This document shows positions 25,489 to 35,066 of a DNA stretch of 47,369 nucleotides, piece by piece. The DNA is taken from positions 1 through 47,369 of the forward strand of contig DAHVAL010000014.1 in NCBI GenBank assembly GCA_027314645.1, read 5' to 3'. Position numbers and translations under genes: made by a program. The notes under the pieces are model-generated. The model had not been told where the DNA came from. It saw only the letters and a list, made by a program, of their open reading frames with translations, and searched no databases. Origin of the DNA: Nitrospirota bacterium (lineage in GTDB: Bacteria > Nitrospirota > Leptospirillia > Leptospirillales > Leptospirillaceae). Numbering within the stretch: the first letter of the stretch is position 1; every line of letters begins with the position of its first letter.

Positions 25489-27930
25489 CTAGATTACTGC
25501 AGCCATGGAATCTTCTTCGATGAACACGGGCTGGCCTTCACGCATCACCACACGAATCTTTTTGTCCGCATGGAGCGCCCCGGCGATAACCATTTCCGAA
25601 AGACGGTCCTCGATATGGCGCTGAATTGCGCGTCGCATCGGTCGGGCTCCATAATTCGGTTGATATCCCTCTTTCACAAGCCATTTCTTGACTTCCAGGT
25701 CGAGTTCGAGAATGATCCCTTTGGGTTCAAGACGCTTGTTAAGCTCCGCGATTCGAATGTCGACGATCACTTCGAGTTGTTTTTCATCCAGAGGATGAAA
25801 GACGACGATTTCGTCGATCCTGTTTAAAAATTCTGGATTGAAGGTCCTCTTCAGATCATCTTGGATCGTATTTTTGATGAATGTTTCCCTCACCTCCCCC
25901 GTCCCCCGCTGGAAGCCAAGAGAGCCTTCCTTTTCGATAGCCCGGGCCCCGAGGTTTGACGTCATGATCAGGACCGTGTTCTTGAAATCGATCCTCCGTC
26001 CAAGGCTGTCCGTGATAAATCCATCATCAAGCACCTGAAGGAGGACATTGAACATATCCGGATGGGCTTTTTCGATCTCGTCGAAGAGAATGACAGAGTA
26101 GGGCCGACGGCGAACCTTTTCTGTGAGCTGGCCGCCCTCTTCATATCCCACATATCCAGGAGGCGCCCCCGTCAATCGCGACACGTTAAATCGCTCCATA
26201 TATTCGGACATGTCAACGCGAATCAGGGCCTCTTCATTTCCAAAGAGAGTTTCTGCCAGGGTTCGGGCAAGTTCTGTCTTGCCAACCCCTGTTGGGCCGA
26301 GAAAGATGAAGGACCCGATCGGGCGTTTTTCTCCCTTGATTCCCGCTCTGGATCTTCGGATCGCCCTTGCCACGGCGGAAATGGCTTCGTCTTGTCCAAC
26401 GACACGACGATGAAGCTCGTCTTCAAGCTTGAGAAGGCGTTCACTTTCCCCTTCTTCAATGCGGTAAAGAGGGATTCCGGTCATCTTGGACACGATCATT
26501 GACACTTCTTCGCCCCCAATAACCGGTCTTTTCTTCTCCTGCTCGGTTTTCCATTTTATCTTTTCTTCGTCGATCTGTTTTCGGAGAACGTCTTCCTGAG
26601 TCCTCAAACGCACGGCTTCTTCAAAGTTCTGCTGTTTGATGGCTTGTTCTTTGCCTTTGAGGGACCGTTTCAACAGTTGATCAAGTTCCTTGATCTCGGG
26701 AGGCAGAGAAAAGCTCTTGAGCTTTGCACGCGATCCGGCCTCATCGATGATGTCGATGGCTTTATCGGGCAGGAATCGGTCGGTCACGTACCGCTCTGAC
26801 AAGACCACGGCGTCATGGACCGCAGAATCGGTGATCACAACGCCATGATGCTCCTCGTAACGATCGCGCAGGCCAAGAATGATTCTCTCCGCTTCCTCGA
26901 TGGGAGGCTCGTTGACGTAGATGGGCTGAAAACGCCTCTTAAGAGCCCCATCCTTTTCGATATATTTCCTATATTCATCGAGGGTCGTGGCTCCAATGCA
27001 CTGGATTTCCCCTCGAGAAAGGGCAGGCTTCAGCATATTGGAGGCATCGATGGAGCCTTCTGCGGCCCCGGCTCCTACCAACGTATGCAGCTCATCGATG
27101 AACACGATGATGTTTCCGGCGGTCACCACCTCTTTCATGACGACCTTCAGACGTTCCTCAAATTGGCCACGGTATTTTGTGCCGGCGACAAGGGACCCAA
27201 GATCCAAGGCGACAACCCTCTTGTTGAGAAGGTTATCCGGAACTTCCCCATTAACGATTTTTTGAGCGAGACCCTCCACAATAGCAGTCTTGCCGACCCC
27301 TGACTCCCCGATCAACACAGGGTTGTTTTTCGTTCTTCTTCCCAAAATTTGAAGGACGCGTTCGATCTCGTCATGGCGGCCGATAACCGGGTCAAGCCCT
27401 CCATCGGTGGCCATCTGCGTCAGATCGCGGCCAAACTCATCGAGCGCGGGCGTATTGCTCTTTCGTTCTTTTTCTCGATTTGTCCCGGTTCCCGCCTTTT
27501 TAAGAAGACTTGCGGTCAATTGACGGGCTGCAAGCAGATTTGATCCCAGAGCCCGTAAAATCTTCCCGCCGATTCCGTCTTCTTCGCGGAGAACCCCCAA
27601 AAGGAGATGTTCCGATCCAATATGGGTATGGCCCAAAAGGCGGGCTTCATCGACGGCATATTCAATGACTCGTTTGACGCGGGGAGTTAGGGGAAGTTCC
27701 CCGAAGGTCAACGTGGCAGTTCCGTTAAGGAGATTGCGTTCGATTTCCATTCGAACCTGATCCGGAGTCAGTCCCATTCTTTTAAGAACGGCTACAGGAA
27801 CCCCATCGGGATCAGACACCAAAGCCAGCACGATATGTTCGGTCCCCAAATAATCATTCTGATGCTTTTCGGCCTCTTCACGGGCCATAATGATGACCTT
27901 CCGTCCCTTTTCTGTGAATTTGTCCATCAT
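25489..27930 (-). CDS. clpC: ATP-dependent Clp protease ATPase ClpC
   Basis: Hexameric AAA+ unfoldase that feeds proteins to ClpP. The 813 residues contain a double Clp N-domain (about 1-145), AAA-1 with GESGVGKTA, a central M-domain carrying a UVR-like coiled stretch ([20 protein letters not shown]), AAA-2 with [10 protein letters not shown], and a ClpB-D2 C-terminal domain. The ATG at 27930 has GAGGAG 7 bases upstream. The open frame continues upstream into the promoter and was cut there. No CtsR or McsAB genes flank it, unlike Firmicute clpC operons. It heads the long reverse-strand run. Confidence 0.95.
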   Translation of the reverse strand: MMDKFTEKGRKVIIMAREEAEKHQNDYLGTEHIVLALVSDPDGVPVAVLKRMGLTPDQVRMEIERNLLNGTATLTFGELPLTPRVKRVIEYAVDEARLLGHTHIGSEHLLLGVLREEDGIGGKILRALGSNLLAARQLTASLLKKAGTGTNREKERKSNTPALDEFGRDLTQMATDGGLDPVIGRHDEIERVLQILGRRTKNNPVLIGESGVGKTAIVEGLAQKIVNGEVPDNLLNKRVVALDLGSLVAGTKYRGQFEERLKVVMKEVVTAGNIIVFIDELHTLVGAGAAEGSIDASNMLKPALSRGEIQCIGATTLDEYRKYIEKDGALKRRFQPIYVNEPPIEEAERIILGLRDRYEEHHGVVITDSAVHDAVVLSERYVTDRFLPDKAIDIIDEAGSRAKLKSFSLPPEIKELDQLLKRSLKGKEQAIKQQNFEEAVRLRTQEDVLRKQIDEEKIKWKTEQEKKRPVIGGEEVSMIVSKMTGIPLYRIEEGESERLLKLEDELHRRVVGQDEAISAVARAIRRSRAGIKGEKRPIGSFIFLGPTGVGKTELARTLAETLFGNEEALIRVDMSEYMERFNVSRLTGAPPGYVGYEEGGQLTEKVRRRPYSVILFDEIEKAHPDMFNVLLQVLDDGFITDSLGRRIDFKNTVLIMTSNLGARAIEKEGSLGFQRGTGEVRETFIKNTIQDDLKRTFNPEFLNRIDEIVVFHPLDEKQLEVIVDIRIAELNKRLEPKGIILELDLEVKKWLVKEGYQPNYGARPMRRAIQRHIEDRLSEMVIAGALHADKKIRVVMREGQPVFIEEDSMAAVI

Positions 27931-27985
27931 GGCAGGGCTCCTCGCTGGCTCTATTGAAATGATACATGAGCAATGTCTTAAAAAA

Positions 27986-28014
27986 ATAGTAATCCGGCCC
28001 CCTACCCGTGTCAA
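27986..28014 (-). promoter_or_regulatory. Sigma70-type promoter of the clpC run
   Basis: TTGACA (28014-28009) and TACTAT (27991-27986) are separated by exactly 17 bases, followed by a T-rich initial region. The predicted start, near 27979, would give a leader of about 50 bases. No CIRCE or CtsR-like heptad repeat overlaps it. Confidence 0.85.
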
Positions 28015-28093
28015 GAAAACCCGGGGCGTCAAGATCCGCAAGTCCCCAAGAAACTTGAAAAGCGGTCCAACCTCCTTTTTCTGTTGGCTTTCA

Positions 28094-28118
28094 GGTGTAA
28101 AGTAAGATAGATTTTACC
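28094..28118. promoter_or_regulatory. Imperfect inverted repeat before bioB
   Basis: Half-sites GGTGTAAA (28094-28101) and TTTTACC (28112-28118) form a near-palindrome overlapping the possible bioB -10. It might be an operator for biotin control, but the half-site order and spacing do not match the known BirA or BioR consensus sequences, so this is only a candidate. Confidence 0.3.
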
Positions 28119-28236
28119 ATCATGCGTTCATTGAAAACGAAAATCCAATGAAATGCTTGAAAAAGTTGATCTTTCTAAAAAGCCACAGGAATCAAGCACG
28201 GATAATGATGCATCCCCCATAACAAAAGGACGTTCC

Positions 28237-29274
28237 ATGAATCTTGAAGACGAGGTCGTTGACCGGATATCGGAGTGTACGGATACCGCCATGTCAGGGG
28301 ACCGCATCACTCAGGAACAGGCACTTTGGCTCTTTTCGCTCCCGCAAGAATATTCCCCCATGATTCAAATGGGGGCCGAGGCGGTGAGAGAAAAATTTCG
28401 AGGCAACCAGATCGACCCCTGTACAGTCATGAACGCAAAATCCGGAAGTTGCGCTGAAGATTGTCATTTCTGTGCTCAATCCTCCCATTTTCGGACCATT
28501 GCCCCCACTTACGACCTCTTGGCGTCGGATGCGATTGTGACAGCAGCCAGAAAAGCCCGGGATAACGGAACCCGTCGATTTTGTATCGGCACAAGTGGCC
28601 GAAGTCTTGAAAACCCGATGGAGCTCAGGATCGTTGAAACAGCCCTGGGAAGAATGCGGGAGGAACTCGGCCTATGGTCGTGCGCCACTCTCGGATCGAT
28701 CACGAAAAATACCATCAACATTTTGAAGGATGCCGGCCTTAATCGTCTTCACCATAACCTCGAAACCTCCCGAAACCACTTCCCAAACATCGTCACGACC
28801 CATACCTATGACGAACGGGTCGAAACGGTCAGAAAGGCCAAAGAGGCCGGTATTTCTGTCTGCTCCGGGGGAATTTTTGGCGTCGGCGAATCCAACCAGG
28901 ACAGGGTCTCCCTCTTTGAACTCCTCAGAGAACTTGACGTCGACTCCATTCCAATCAATTTTTTGGTTCCGATCGCCGGAACCCCGCTATTCGACAAGGG
29001 AGCCGGGATCGAATCTGAGGAGGCTCTGCGCGTCATCGCTGTCGGCCGTCTCTTCTTCCCCACGAAGGAGGTCCGTATCTGCGGCGGCCGTATGCCCGCG
29101 CTCAAAGACCGACACCACGAAATCTTTTCCCATGGGGCGGACGGGGTGATGATTGGGAACTATTTGACCCGTCAGGGCCGGTCACCGGATCAGGATATTC
29201 AAATGATCCGGGAAATGGGGTTCGACCTGGTTCCACCCCACCCCCTTTCACAGGCGAATTCAACCGTTGAGTGA
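28237..29274 (+). CDS. bioB: Biotin synthase BioB
   Basis: Radical SAM enzyme that inserts sulfur into dethiobiotin in the last step of biotin synthesis. The 4Fe-4S cluster ligands are C72, C76 and C79 in CAEDCHFC. Further BioB features are the NHNLET-like segment (here HHNLETS), CSGGIFGVGES and ICGGR near residue 288, the last being associated with the second cluster. The 345-residue reading begins at an ATG with AAAAGGA 6 bases upstream. First gene of bioB-bioW-bioF. bioA and bioD are not in the window. Confidence 0.97.
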   Translation: MNLEDEVVDRISECTDTAMSGDRITQEQALWLFSLPQEYSPMIQMGAEAVREKFRGNQIDPCTVMNAKSGSCAEDCHFCAQSSHFRTIAPTYDLLASDAIVTAARKARDNGTRRFCIGTSGRSLENPMELRIVETALGRMREELGLWSCATLGSITKNTINILKDAGLNRLHHNLETSRNHFPNIVTTHTYDERVETVRKAKEAGISVCSGGIFGVGESNQDRVSLFELLRELDVDSIPINFLVPIAGTPLFDKGAGIESEEALRVIAVGRLFFPTKEVRICGGRMPALKDRHHEIFSHGADGVMIGNYLTRQGRSPDQDIQMIREMGFDLVPPHPLSQANSTVE

Positions 29275-30115
29275 CCGAACATTCTTCAGCGTAAGAATGC
29301 GGATTCATATGTCAGGACGCCACCTTTCCGGAGCCGAAGACCTGGTTCCCGCCGAAGAGCTGGAACAAACCGTGGCCGCCTTTTTGAAGCGCCTCGCTCC
29401 GTTCGCCTCTCGAGAAAATCAGTGGGTCCCTCAACAAATCCTCACCATCGATCCGATCCCGGAAAAAGCCGTCCTCCGAAAGCCCCTGCTCCCCGTTCAG
29501 ATGCTGGATTCCAAGTCCCTGGAGGAAACCTCAGCCCTCCTCCCGTATCTCCTGGAGGAGCTTCTTCCCAATCCAATGATGGGGGAAAAAATTCTTGAGA
29601 TCTTTTTTCGCAAGATCATGGATTCTCCTCCGAAAAACGGGGCGTTGGTCGTGACCACTTCAGGAGAATTGCTAGACATTGGCCATTTAGAAGGGATCAG
29701 AACCACCCATGTTGGATGCACGGCTAGAATCCGACAGGATCTCGAACAGTGCCTCGATCCGCTCACCAGGCCAAACTACCGGCTTGTCGATGCTCTGGTG
29801 TTAGCCAGCAAGGTTATTTCCTCTGGGTGCGTTCTTCTTGAAATCTGTGCATCGGATGACCCTGAATATACAACAGGCTACCTTGCTTCGGACAAATTTG
29901 GATATATAAGGATTCCACATATCAAAACCAAAGGCTCTGGCAGGGGCGGACGACTCTATGTTGTGCCCCCCGATGTCGATCTCCGATCTTTGATCACCTA
30001 TCTTCGGGCGACGCCGGTGGTGATCGATCGGCAACCCTCTCCTGCAGAATCCCCCCTCCATCCTTCTCTAAAAACGACTCGGCTGGTTCCATCGACCAAT
30101 CCTTGCAAGGATTGA
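29267..30115 (+). CDS. bioW: 6-carboxyhexanoate-CoA ligase (pimeloyl-CoA synthetase) BioW
   Basis: Makes pimeloyl-CoA from free pimelate, ATP and CoA at the entry of the biotin pathway. Family recognition rests on FFSVRMR near the start, the HLSGAEDLVP segment (residues 19-28), which aligns with the BioW HISGGERLIP region, and the C-terminal ALVLASKV, SDDPEYTTGYLAS and GRGGRLYVV stretches that match the Bacillus subtilis enzyme as I recall it. The 282-residue reading uses a TTG that overlaps the bioB stop by 8 bases. A start 10 codons later would remove the conserved FFSVRMR, so the TTG is preferred. A C-terminal tail of about 25 residues extends past the family end. Confidence 0.9.
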   Translation: MSDRTFFSVRMRIHMSGRHLSGAEDLVPAEELEQTVAAFLKRLAPFASRENQWVPQQILTIDPIPEKAVLRKPLLPVQMLDSKSLEETSALLPYLLEELLPNPMMGEKILEIFFRKIMDSPPKNGALVVTTSGELLDIGHLEGIRTTHVGCTARIRQDLEQCLDPLTRPNYRLVDALVLASKVISSGCVLLEICASDDPEYTTGYLASDKFGYIRIPHIKTKGSGRGGRLYVVPPDVDLRSLITYLRATPVVIDRQPSPAESPLHPSLKTTRLVPSTNPCKD

Positions 30116-30129
30116 GGACAGGAGAAGGC

Positions 30130-31278
30130 ATGTCAGATCCCGACAGACGCTCTGACGGTGCATTCCATCGAATCCTTCAAAGCTTGGGGGACCAAGGACG
30201 GATAAAACACCTCCCTCCCCCAGGGACGAACTCTCTCTCCTCGAACGATTATTTAGGCTTAGCCCGTCACCCCGAAGTTATTGAAGCCGCCGTCAAGGCC
30301 GTGAGCACCTATGGCACAGGCAGCACAGGCTCAAGATTCCTTTCGGGGAATCTTGAACTCAGTGAGGAATTGGAATTTCGCATCGCCAAGTTTAAAACAC
30401 CTGAATCAGGGCTTGGCCGTGTATTTTCCTCAGGTTACCATGCCAATCTTTCCGTCCTTTCAATCTTTTCGCCGCATGCAGGAGGCCGTTACTCCGATGC
30501 AGAAAACCATGCCTCCCTCATCGACGGATTTCGCATGGGCCAAAAACCCGTCCACATCTTTCCCCATAACGACTGGAGATGGGTCGAAGCGCATATTTCC
30601 AGAAACCGGATCAAAAGCCCCCTGATTGTCACCGAATCCCTTTTCAGTATAAGCGGAGAAATCGGATGTCTTCCCGAGCTTTATCACATTGCCAAAAAGC
30701 ACGATGGACTTCTTGTGATCGACGACGCGCATGCCACTGGAACCCTGGGCCCAACGGGGAGAGGAGGACTTGAATACTTCAACCTTCCCTTTGATCCCGG
30801 GCATATGATTCTGACCGGAACATTTTCCAAATCGTTGGGAAGCCTCGGGGGGTTTGCCCTCTTGAAAGAGGACTTCCGAACCGTCCTCTCCTCGCTGGGA
30901 AGACCGTTTATTTATACGACCGCTCTTCCACCCGGCGTCCTCGCTGCCTCGATAAAGAGCCTTGAGATCCTGGACAGGTCTCCAGATCTGACCGAACGAC
31001 TGCAAACTCTGAGCGCTACTTGGCAACACAGGCTGAAAAGGGTCGCTCTCAAGACCCCAATCATCAATTTGAAAAAAAATCGGATTCCGCTTGAGGACAT
31101 TTCTCGCGCATTTTCCGATCGAGGGTTTTTACTCCCTGTTCTTCGGCACCCAACGGTCCCTAAGGGACAGGAATGCCTTCGTCTTTCCGTCAGCCTGAAT
31201 TGGGGGGAAAAGATCGAAAACACCCTCATGGAAATATTTGCCAACCAAATGGAAGGGGACGATGGCCAAAACGATTGA
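30130..31278 (+). CDS. bioF: 8-amino-7-oxononanoate synthase BioF
   Basis: PLP enzyme condensing pimeloyl-CoA with L-alanine to give KAPA. The 382-residue protein has the fold-type I landmarks: SNDYLGLARHP (38-48), GTGSTGSRFLSGN (62-74), the DDAHATG cofactor site (D198 to G204), and the Schiff-base lysine K234 in TFSKSLGS. The ATG follows AGGAGAAGGC. It sits 14 bases after bioW, and its end overlaps the next gene by 17 bases. Confidence 0.95.
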   Translation: MSDPDRRSDGAFHRILQSLGDQGRIKHLPPPGTNSLSSNDYLGLARHPEVIEAAVKAVSTYGTGSTGSRFLSGNLELSEELEFRIAKFKTPESGLGRVFSSGYHANLSVLSIFSPHAGGRYSDAENHASLIDGFRMGQKPVHIFPHNDWRWVEAHISRNRIKSPLIVTESLFSISGEIGCLPELYHIAKKHDGLLVIDDAHATGTLGPTGRGGLEYFNLPFDPGHMILTGTFSKSLGSLGGFALLKEDFRTVLSSLGRPFIYTTALPPGVLAASIKSLEILDRSPDLTERLQTLSATWQHRLKRVALKTPIINLKKNRIPLEDISRAFSDRGFLLPVLRHPTVPKGQECLRLSVSLNWGEKIENTLMEIFANQMEGDDGQND

Positions 31279-33388
31279 CTACAAGAAAAAAAGTATTCCA
31301 TTAGCCCTGACCACAGGAGATCTTGTTCAGAAAAACGGAGATCTCCTTGGATTATGGAGCACGACCTTGGATTTCGATGCTTCCGCCACCCCCTTTCATG
31401 GCCTTTTTTGGAAAGGAATGCGATATCTCTCCCGGTTTGTCTTTTTAATTGACGGGACCCCGCCTCTCTCCCTGTCCTCCGCCGCGTCTTCCCATGAAGA
31501 AAATAGACAATCCCCTTATTTCCGACATTTACGTCTCCTAGGACCGCCCATATCAGAATTTATCGAAGGCTGTCCTCCCCCAAATCTCCTGATCGACGGT
31601 CCTCTCCTGGTCGATAGAAAACGATTTTGTTACCCGTCCGGGATCGTCGACGAGATCACCGTTTACAACCATGGCCCCTACGTTATCCAAGTCCCGGTTT
31701 CGTTCATGATTTCCACGGACCTAAGAGACATTATGGATATTCGAGGGATCAGAGAGGAATGGCCCGCACACTCCATCCATACAACCTTTGAGGGGAACGA
31801 AGGGGTCCTTACATTTTATTTCATGGGACCTGATCAAACCGCTCGGGAGACAAAAATCACACTGGAGCCGCACTTCCTTTCTTGGAACGCCGGATCGCTC
31901 GAGGGCTCCATCGAGGTTTCTGCCCACGGAAAAAAGACCATCAAGTTTAAGGTTCATTGCAAAGAATCGGTCAATCGCAGAATCGGCGCGGCTTCCGACT
32001 CCAAAAAAGGGCGCATAAAATCCGTTGCCTCTTACTTGAAGCAAGATCTGGAGGATCAAAAGACCTTTCAATCGATGTGGCCGACCATTGAAGGGGATGG
32101 TCTTCCTCTTTCCAGGTGGAGAGACAATGCCATCAATGATCTTCGAATCCTTCTGACACCAACACCCTTTGGACCGTTTCCGTATGCAGGAATTCCCTGG
32201 TTTTCGACCCCATTTGGCCGGGACGCCTTAATATCAGGCTTTTCGACACTTTGGGCTCATCCTCCTTTAACGCGGGCCGTTCTCCTTTTTCTTTCTGCAA
32301 CCCAGGCCAAAACTGAAGATCGATTTAGGGACGCCGAAAGGGGAAAGATTCTTCATGAATTTCGTTATGGGGAGGCCGGGAAAGACCCTGCAGTCCCCTT
32401 TGGCCACTATTACGGTTCGGTGGATGCTCCGCCTCTTTTTATAGCCTTGGCATGGGAATATCTGAAGAGAACCGGCGATAAAGCAACATTGACCAAAATC
32501 CGTAAATCGATCGTCCTCGCGATGGAGTGGATCGAAAATAGGGGGGTGGACCCTTCCTCCGGATTCCTTGTCTATAAGTCAGATTCAGGCAAGGGCTTGA
32601 TTCAAAAAGGATGGAAAGATTCCGGGGACTCCGTATTCCACGCTAACGGTGAATTGGCCAAAGGTCCAATCGCTCTTTCAGAGGTCCAAGGCTATCTCTA
32701 CATGGCCTATCTGGGCTTCTCCAATCTTTTAAAATTTTTCGGGGATGCCCATTTGGGAACATATTTTGAAGAAAAAGCCTTCAAGCTTCGTGAACGATTC
32801 CATCAGGGGTTTTGGTCGGATAAAATCCACATGTTTTCTTTGGCAATTGATGGGCAAGGAACCCCATGTGAAGTTCGCTCGTCCAATGCAGGCCATCTCT
32901 TGTTCACAGGAATCGCCTATGATCAATATGCCAAAAAGACCGCCCAGGAGTTGCTCATGCCCGACATGTTTTCCGGGTGGGGGATAAGAACCTTGGGGGC
33001 CAAAGAAGTTCGATACAATCCTGTCTCGTATCACAACGGGTCTGTCTGGCCACACGACAATGGACTTATCCTGGCCGGATTCTCAAAATATGGCCTGAAA
33101 GAAGAGCTTTCCCTCCTTGCCCAATCCTATTTTGAGGCCCTTTCCTCTCTCCCCTCAGAACGGCCTCCGGAACTCTTTTGCGGATTCGAAAAAAGCGCAG
33201 TTTCTGAAGGTCCTCTGTCCTATCCGACATCCTGTCGAATTCAAGCGTGGTCGATTGCCTCATTTTTTCTTGTAATCCAGGCGCTCGCTTCACTGGACCT
33301 CAACACGACCGATAAAAAAATCATTAAAATTAACGAATCAGAATTTCGTTTTATCGGATCCTTAAAAATAGATCACATTCCAGCTTGA
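31262..33388 (+). CDS. Amylo-alpha-1,6-glucosidase-like (glycogen debranching) protein
   Basis: Predicted to remove alpha-1,6-linked glucose from branched glucans. The 708-residue protein has a bacterial N-terminal GDE-type beta domain (about 1-240, beginning NGDLLGLWSTTLDFDASATPFHGLFW), followed by an (alpha/alpha)6 barrel of the GH63/GH15 clan with WFSTPFGRDALISG (about residues 312-325), GHYYGSVDAPPLF, and GWGIRTLGAKEVRYNPVSYHNGSVWPHDN near 580-600, the family's strongest block. It overlaps bioF by 17 bases, so it is translated from the biotin mRNA. A link to biotin is not obvious. It may simply have been captured by the operon. Confidence 0.85.
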   Translation: MAKTIDYKKKSIPLALTTGDLVQKNGDLLGLWSTTLDFDASATPFHGLFWKGMRYLSRFVFLIDGTPPLSLSSAASSHEENRQSPYFRHLRLLGPPISEFIEGCPPPNLLIDGPLLVDRKRFCYPSGIVDEITVYNHGPYVIQVPVSFMISTDLRDIMDIRGIREEWPAHSIHTTFEGNEGVLTFYFMGPDQTARETKITLEPHFLSWNAGSLEGSIEVSAHGKKTIKFKVHCKESVNRRIGAASDSKKGRIKSVASYLKQDLEDQKTFQSMWPTIEGDGLPLSRWRDNAINDLRILLTPTPFGPFPYAGIPWFSTPFGRDALISGFSTLWAHPPLTRAVLLFLSATQAKTEDRFRDAERGKILHEFRYGEAGKDPAVPFGHYYGSVDAPPLFIALAWEYLKRTGDKATLTKIRKSIVLAMEWIENRGVDPSSGFLVYKSDSGKGLIQKGWKDSGDSVFHANGELAKGPIALSEVQGYLYMAYLGFSNLLKFFGDAHLGTYFEEKAFKLRERFHQGFWSDKIHMFSLAIDGQGTPCEVRSSNAGHLLFTGIAYDQYAKKTAQELLMPDMFSGWGIRTLGAKEVRYNPVSYHNGSVWPHDNGLILAGFSKYGLKEELSLLAQSYFEALSSLPSERPPELFCGFEKSAVSEGPLSYPTSCRIQAWSIASFFLVIQALASLDLNTTDKKIIKINESEFRFIGSLKIDHIPA

Positions 33389-33556
33389 TTACCATTCTAA
33401 TTAAAATTATGATAAATTAAACTTTACATTTATGAGAACATAGGATATATATTGTGTATCTGGAAAAAAATTCTCGGAGATCCTTGAATTTACTTTAGGG
33501 TTCCGTATAATCAACCGAGAAGTATTAATGGCTTCTATCCATCTTGCGAGGGAAGA
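33389..33556 (+). other. AT-rich intergenic region before the transpeptidase gene
   Basis: No gene is supported and no GC-rich terminator hairpin follows the debranching gene. The region is far more AT-rich than its neighbours and carries one clear promoter, described separately. Confidence 0.5.
33484..33511 (+). promoter_or_regulatory. Sigma70-type promoter before the transpeptidase gene
   Basis: TTGAAT (33484-33489) and a consensus TATAAT (33506-33511) are 16 bases apart, about 45 bases upstream of the ATG. The surrounding AT richness supports promoter function. Confidence 0.75.
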
Positions 33557-34921
33557 ATGCTGGACCCTATTTCTCGAGCTCTTTTAAGTCGCATTTTTGT
33601 CCTTCTCTGTATATCCCTGGCACTTTATCGTCTCCCAAATGTGATTTATGCTTCTAACCCGGTCGAATCAGAAGCCACGCCCCTGCCTGATTCACCGAAC
33701 AACCCGTCGGAAAAAAACACCCCTCGTCCTTTACGCGTTCAATCCATATTTTCCCATGGTTTCTTCGATGACAACCCTTCCTTCCTGACAAAAAACGGGG
33801 TTCCAGTCATTGAAGTCATTGATCAAGCCCCTACCTTGCTTCCCAACTTCATTCCGGAGTTTTCAACCATAAAGAACGGCCGTTTCATCACCCACCTTGA
33901 TGGAGGATATACGGTTGTCTGGACCGTAGACCCTGTTCTTCAAACGAGAATAGGGAAATATATTCAAAACCATCGTGTTCCGTACGGTTTTTTTGTTGCC
34001 GAAAACCCGAGGAACGGCCGCCTTCTTGCCTTCTGGGGCTCGCACTACCGGAAATTTGATGGAAGCCTCCTGCTTCGGGCGACCTATCCCGCCGCATCAT
34101 TGTTCAAAATCATTACAGCCACCGACGCCCTCTCCCAACATAAAATCACACCGAATACCCGCATCCATTTCCATGGATGCTTATATTGTATCGGGCCCGC
34201 CTTTTGGCATAACGATCGGCGCCGAGACCGTCTCGACCTCACCGTGTCGGAGGCCCTCGGAAGATCAATCAATGTCGTGTTTGCTAAAATCGCGCTAAGG
34301 TACCTTTCTCCCAATGACTTGCGGGATACCGCAATGCGGTACGGGTTCAATCGCCCAATCCGATCCGATATCCCCATCGATCAAAGCCATGCAGATATTC
34401 CTGAGGATCTGAACGGGTTTGCATTTTGTTCCGCTGGTTTTGGGGATGTTGGGATCAGCCCAATCCATGCAGCGGCCATCGCGGGAGCCCTTTCGAACGA
34501 TGGCGTTATGATGAACCCGCATTTGATTGAGCAAATCATCGGAAAAAATGGAGAGATTCTTTTTCAAGATGCTCCGGAATACCTGTTTGCCGTCACAACT
34601 CCGACCATTTCCAAAGCAATGATTAAAATGATGCAGTCTACTGTCGTCCACGGAACGGGCCACAAAGCTTTTTTCAGATGGCGATTTAACCCACGGCTTC
34701 GCCATATTCTCGTGGCAGGGAAGACTGGAACCTTGACTGGAAAGAACCCGGCAGGGCATTATGTATGGTTTATAGGGACAGCGTCTAACCACAATCCAAA
34801 CATTGCTGTCGCAGCATTGACAATCGATCAAGGAATATGGACGATAAAGGGTCCGGACATAGCCAGTAAAGGGATGTACACTTTCTTTAACGAAAAACAT
34901 TCCGACAAGGTTCATGGTTAG
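33557..34921 (+). CDS. Penicillin-binding transpeptidase (small, single-anchor)
   Basis: D,D-transpeptidase-type serine enzyme acting on peptidoglycan in the periplasm. All three active-site motifs are present and ordered: SLFK (S181 to K184), SIN (S237 to N239) and KTG (K389 to G391). The N-terminus has one hydrophobic segment (about residues 9-30), a signal or anchor. A proline-rich linker and a short region of about 80 residues follow, too small for the usual class B dimerisation domain and lacking a glycosyltransferase. The segment before SIN carries a Cys pair (CLYC, about 208-211) that could form a disulfide. The length of 454 residues is short for PBP2 or FtsI. The ATG follows GAGGGAAGA. 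Confidence 0.85.
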   Translation: MLDPISRALLSRIFVLLCISLALYRLPNVIYASNPVESEATPLPDSPNNPSEKNTPRPLRVQSIFSHGFFDDNPSFLTKNGVPVIEVIDQAPTLLPNFIPEFSTIKNGRFITHLDGGYTVVWTVDPVLQTRIGKYIQNHRVPYGFFVAENPRNGRLLAFWGSHYRKFDGSLLLRATYPAASLFKIITATDALSQHKITPNTRIHFHGCLYCIGPAFWHNDRRRDRLDLTVSEALGRSINVVFAKIALRYLSPNDLRDTAMRYGFNRPIRSDIPIDQSHADIPEDLNGFAFCSAGFGDVGISPIHAAAIAGALSNDGVMMNPHLIEQIIGKNGEILFQDAPEYLFAVTTPTISKAMIKMMQSTVVHGTGHKAFFRWRFNPRLRHILVAGKTGTLTGKNPAGHYVWFIGTASNHNPNIAVAALTIDQGIWTIKGPDIASKGMYTFFNEKHSDKVHG

Positions 34922-35066
34922 ATTCAAAGATTTCAGGCATAAAATCATGTATTCTTTTTCATGAATTTCGGACTTCATGGATTCGGATTGCTGAGTGAAA
35001 AGGGGCATTGCTTCCGAAAAAAAAATCCATTTAGATTTCAACATTCTGACCTCAGGGAGGGGAATC

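Larger units (their letters stand above)
27931..28236. other. Divergent clpC/bioB intergenic region
   Basis: No additional gene is supported. It holds the clpC promoter on the reverse strand and, nearer bioB, a forward -35-like TTGGCT at 28084-28089 with TAGATT at 28108-28113 (18-base spacer), plus an imperfect inverted repeat. An ATG at 28153 is in frame with bioB but has no ribosome site, and the 28 codons it adds resemble no BioB sequence. Confidence 0.5.

Noticed and set aside
28153-28236. Extended N-terminus for BioB
   Set aside because: The upstream ATG has no ribosome site and adds 28 residues unlike BioB. The 28237 ATG has AAAAGGA at correct spacing.
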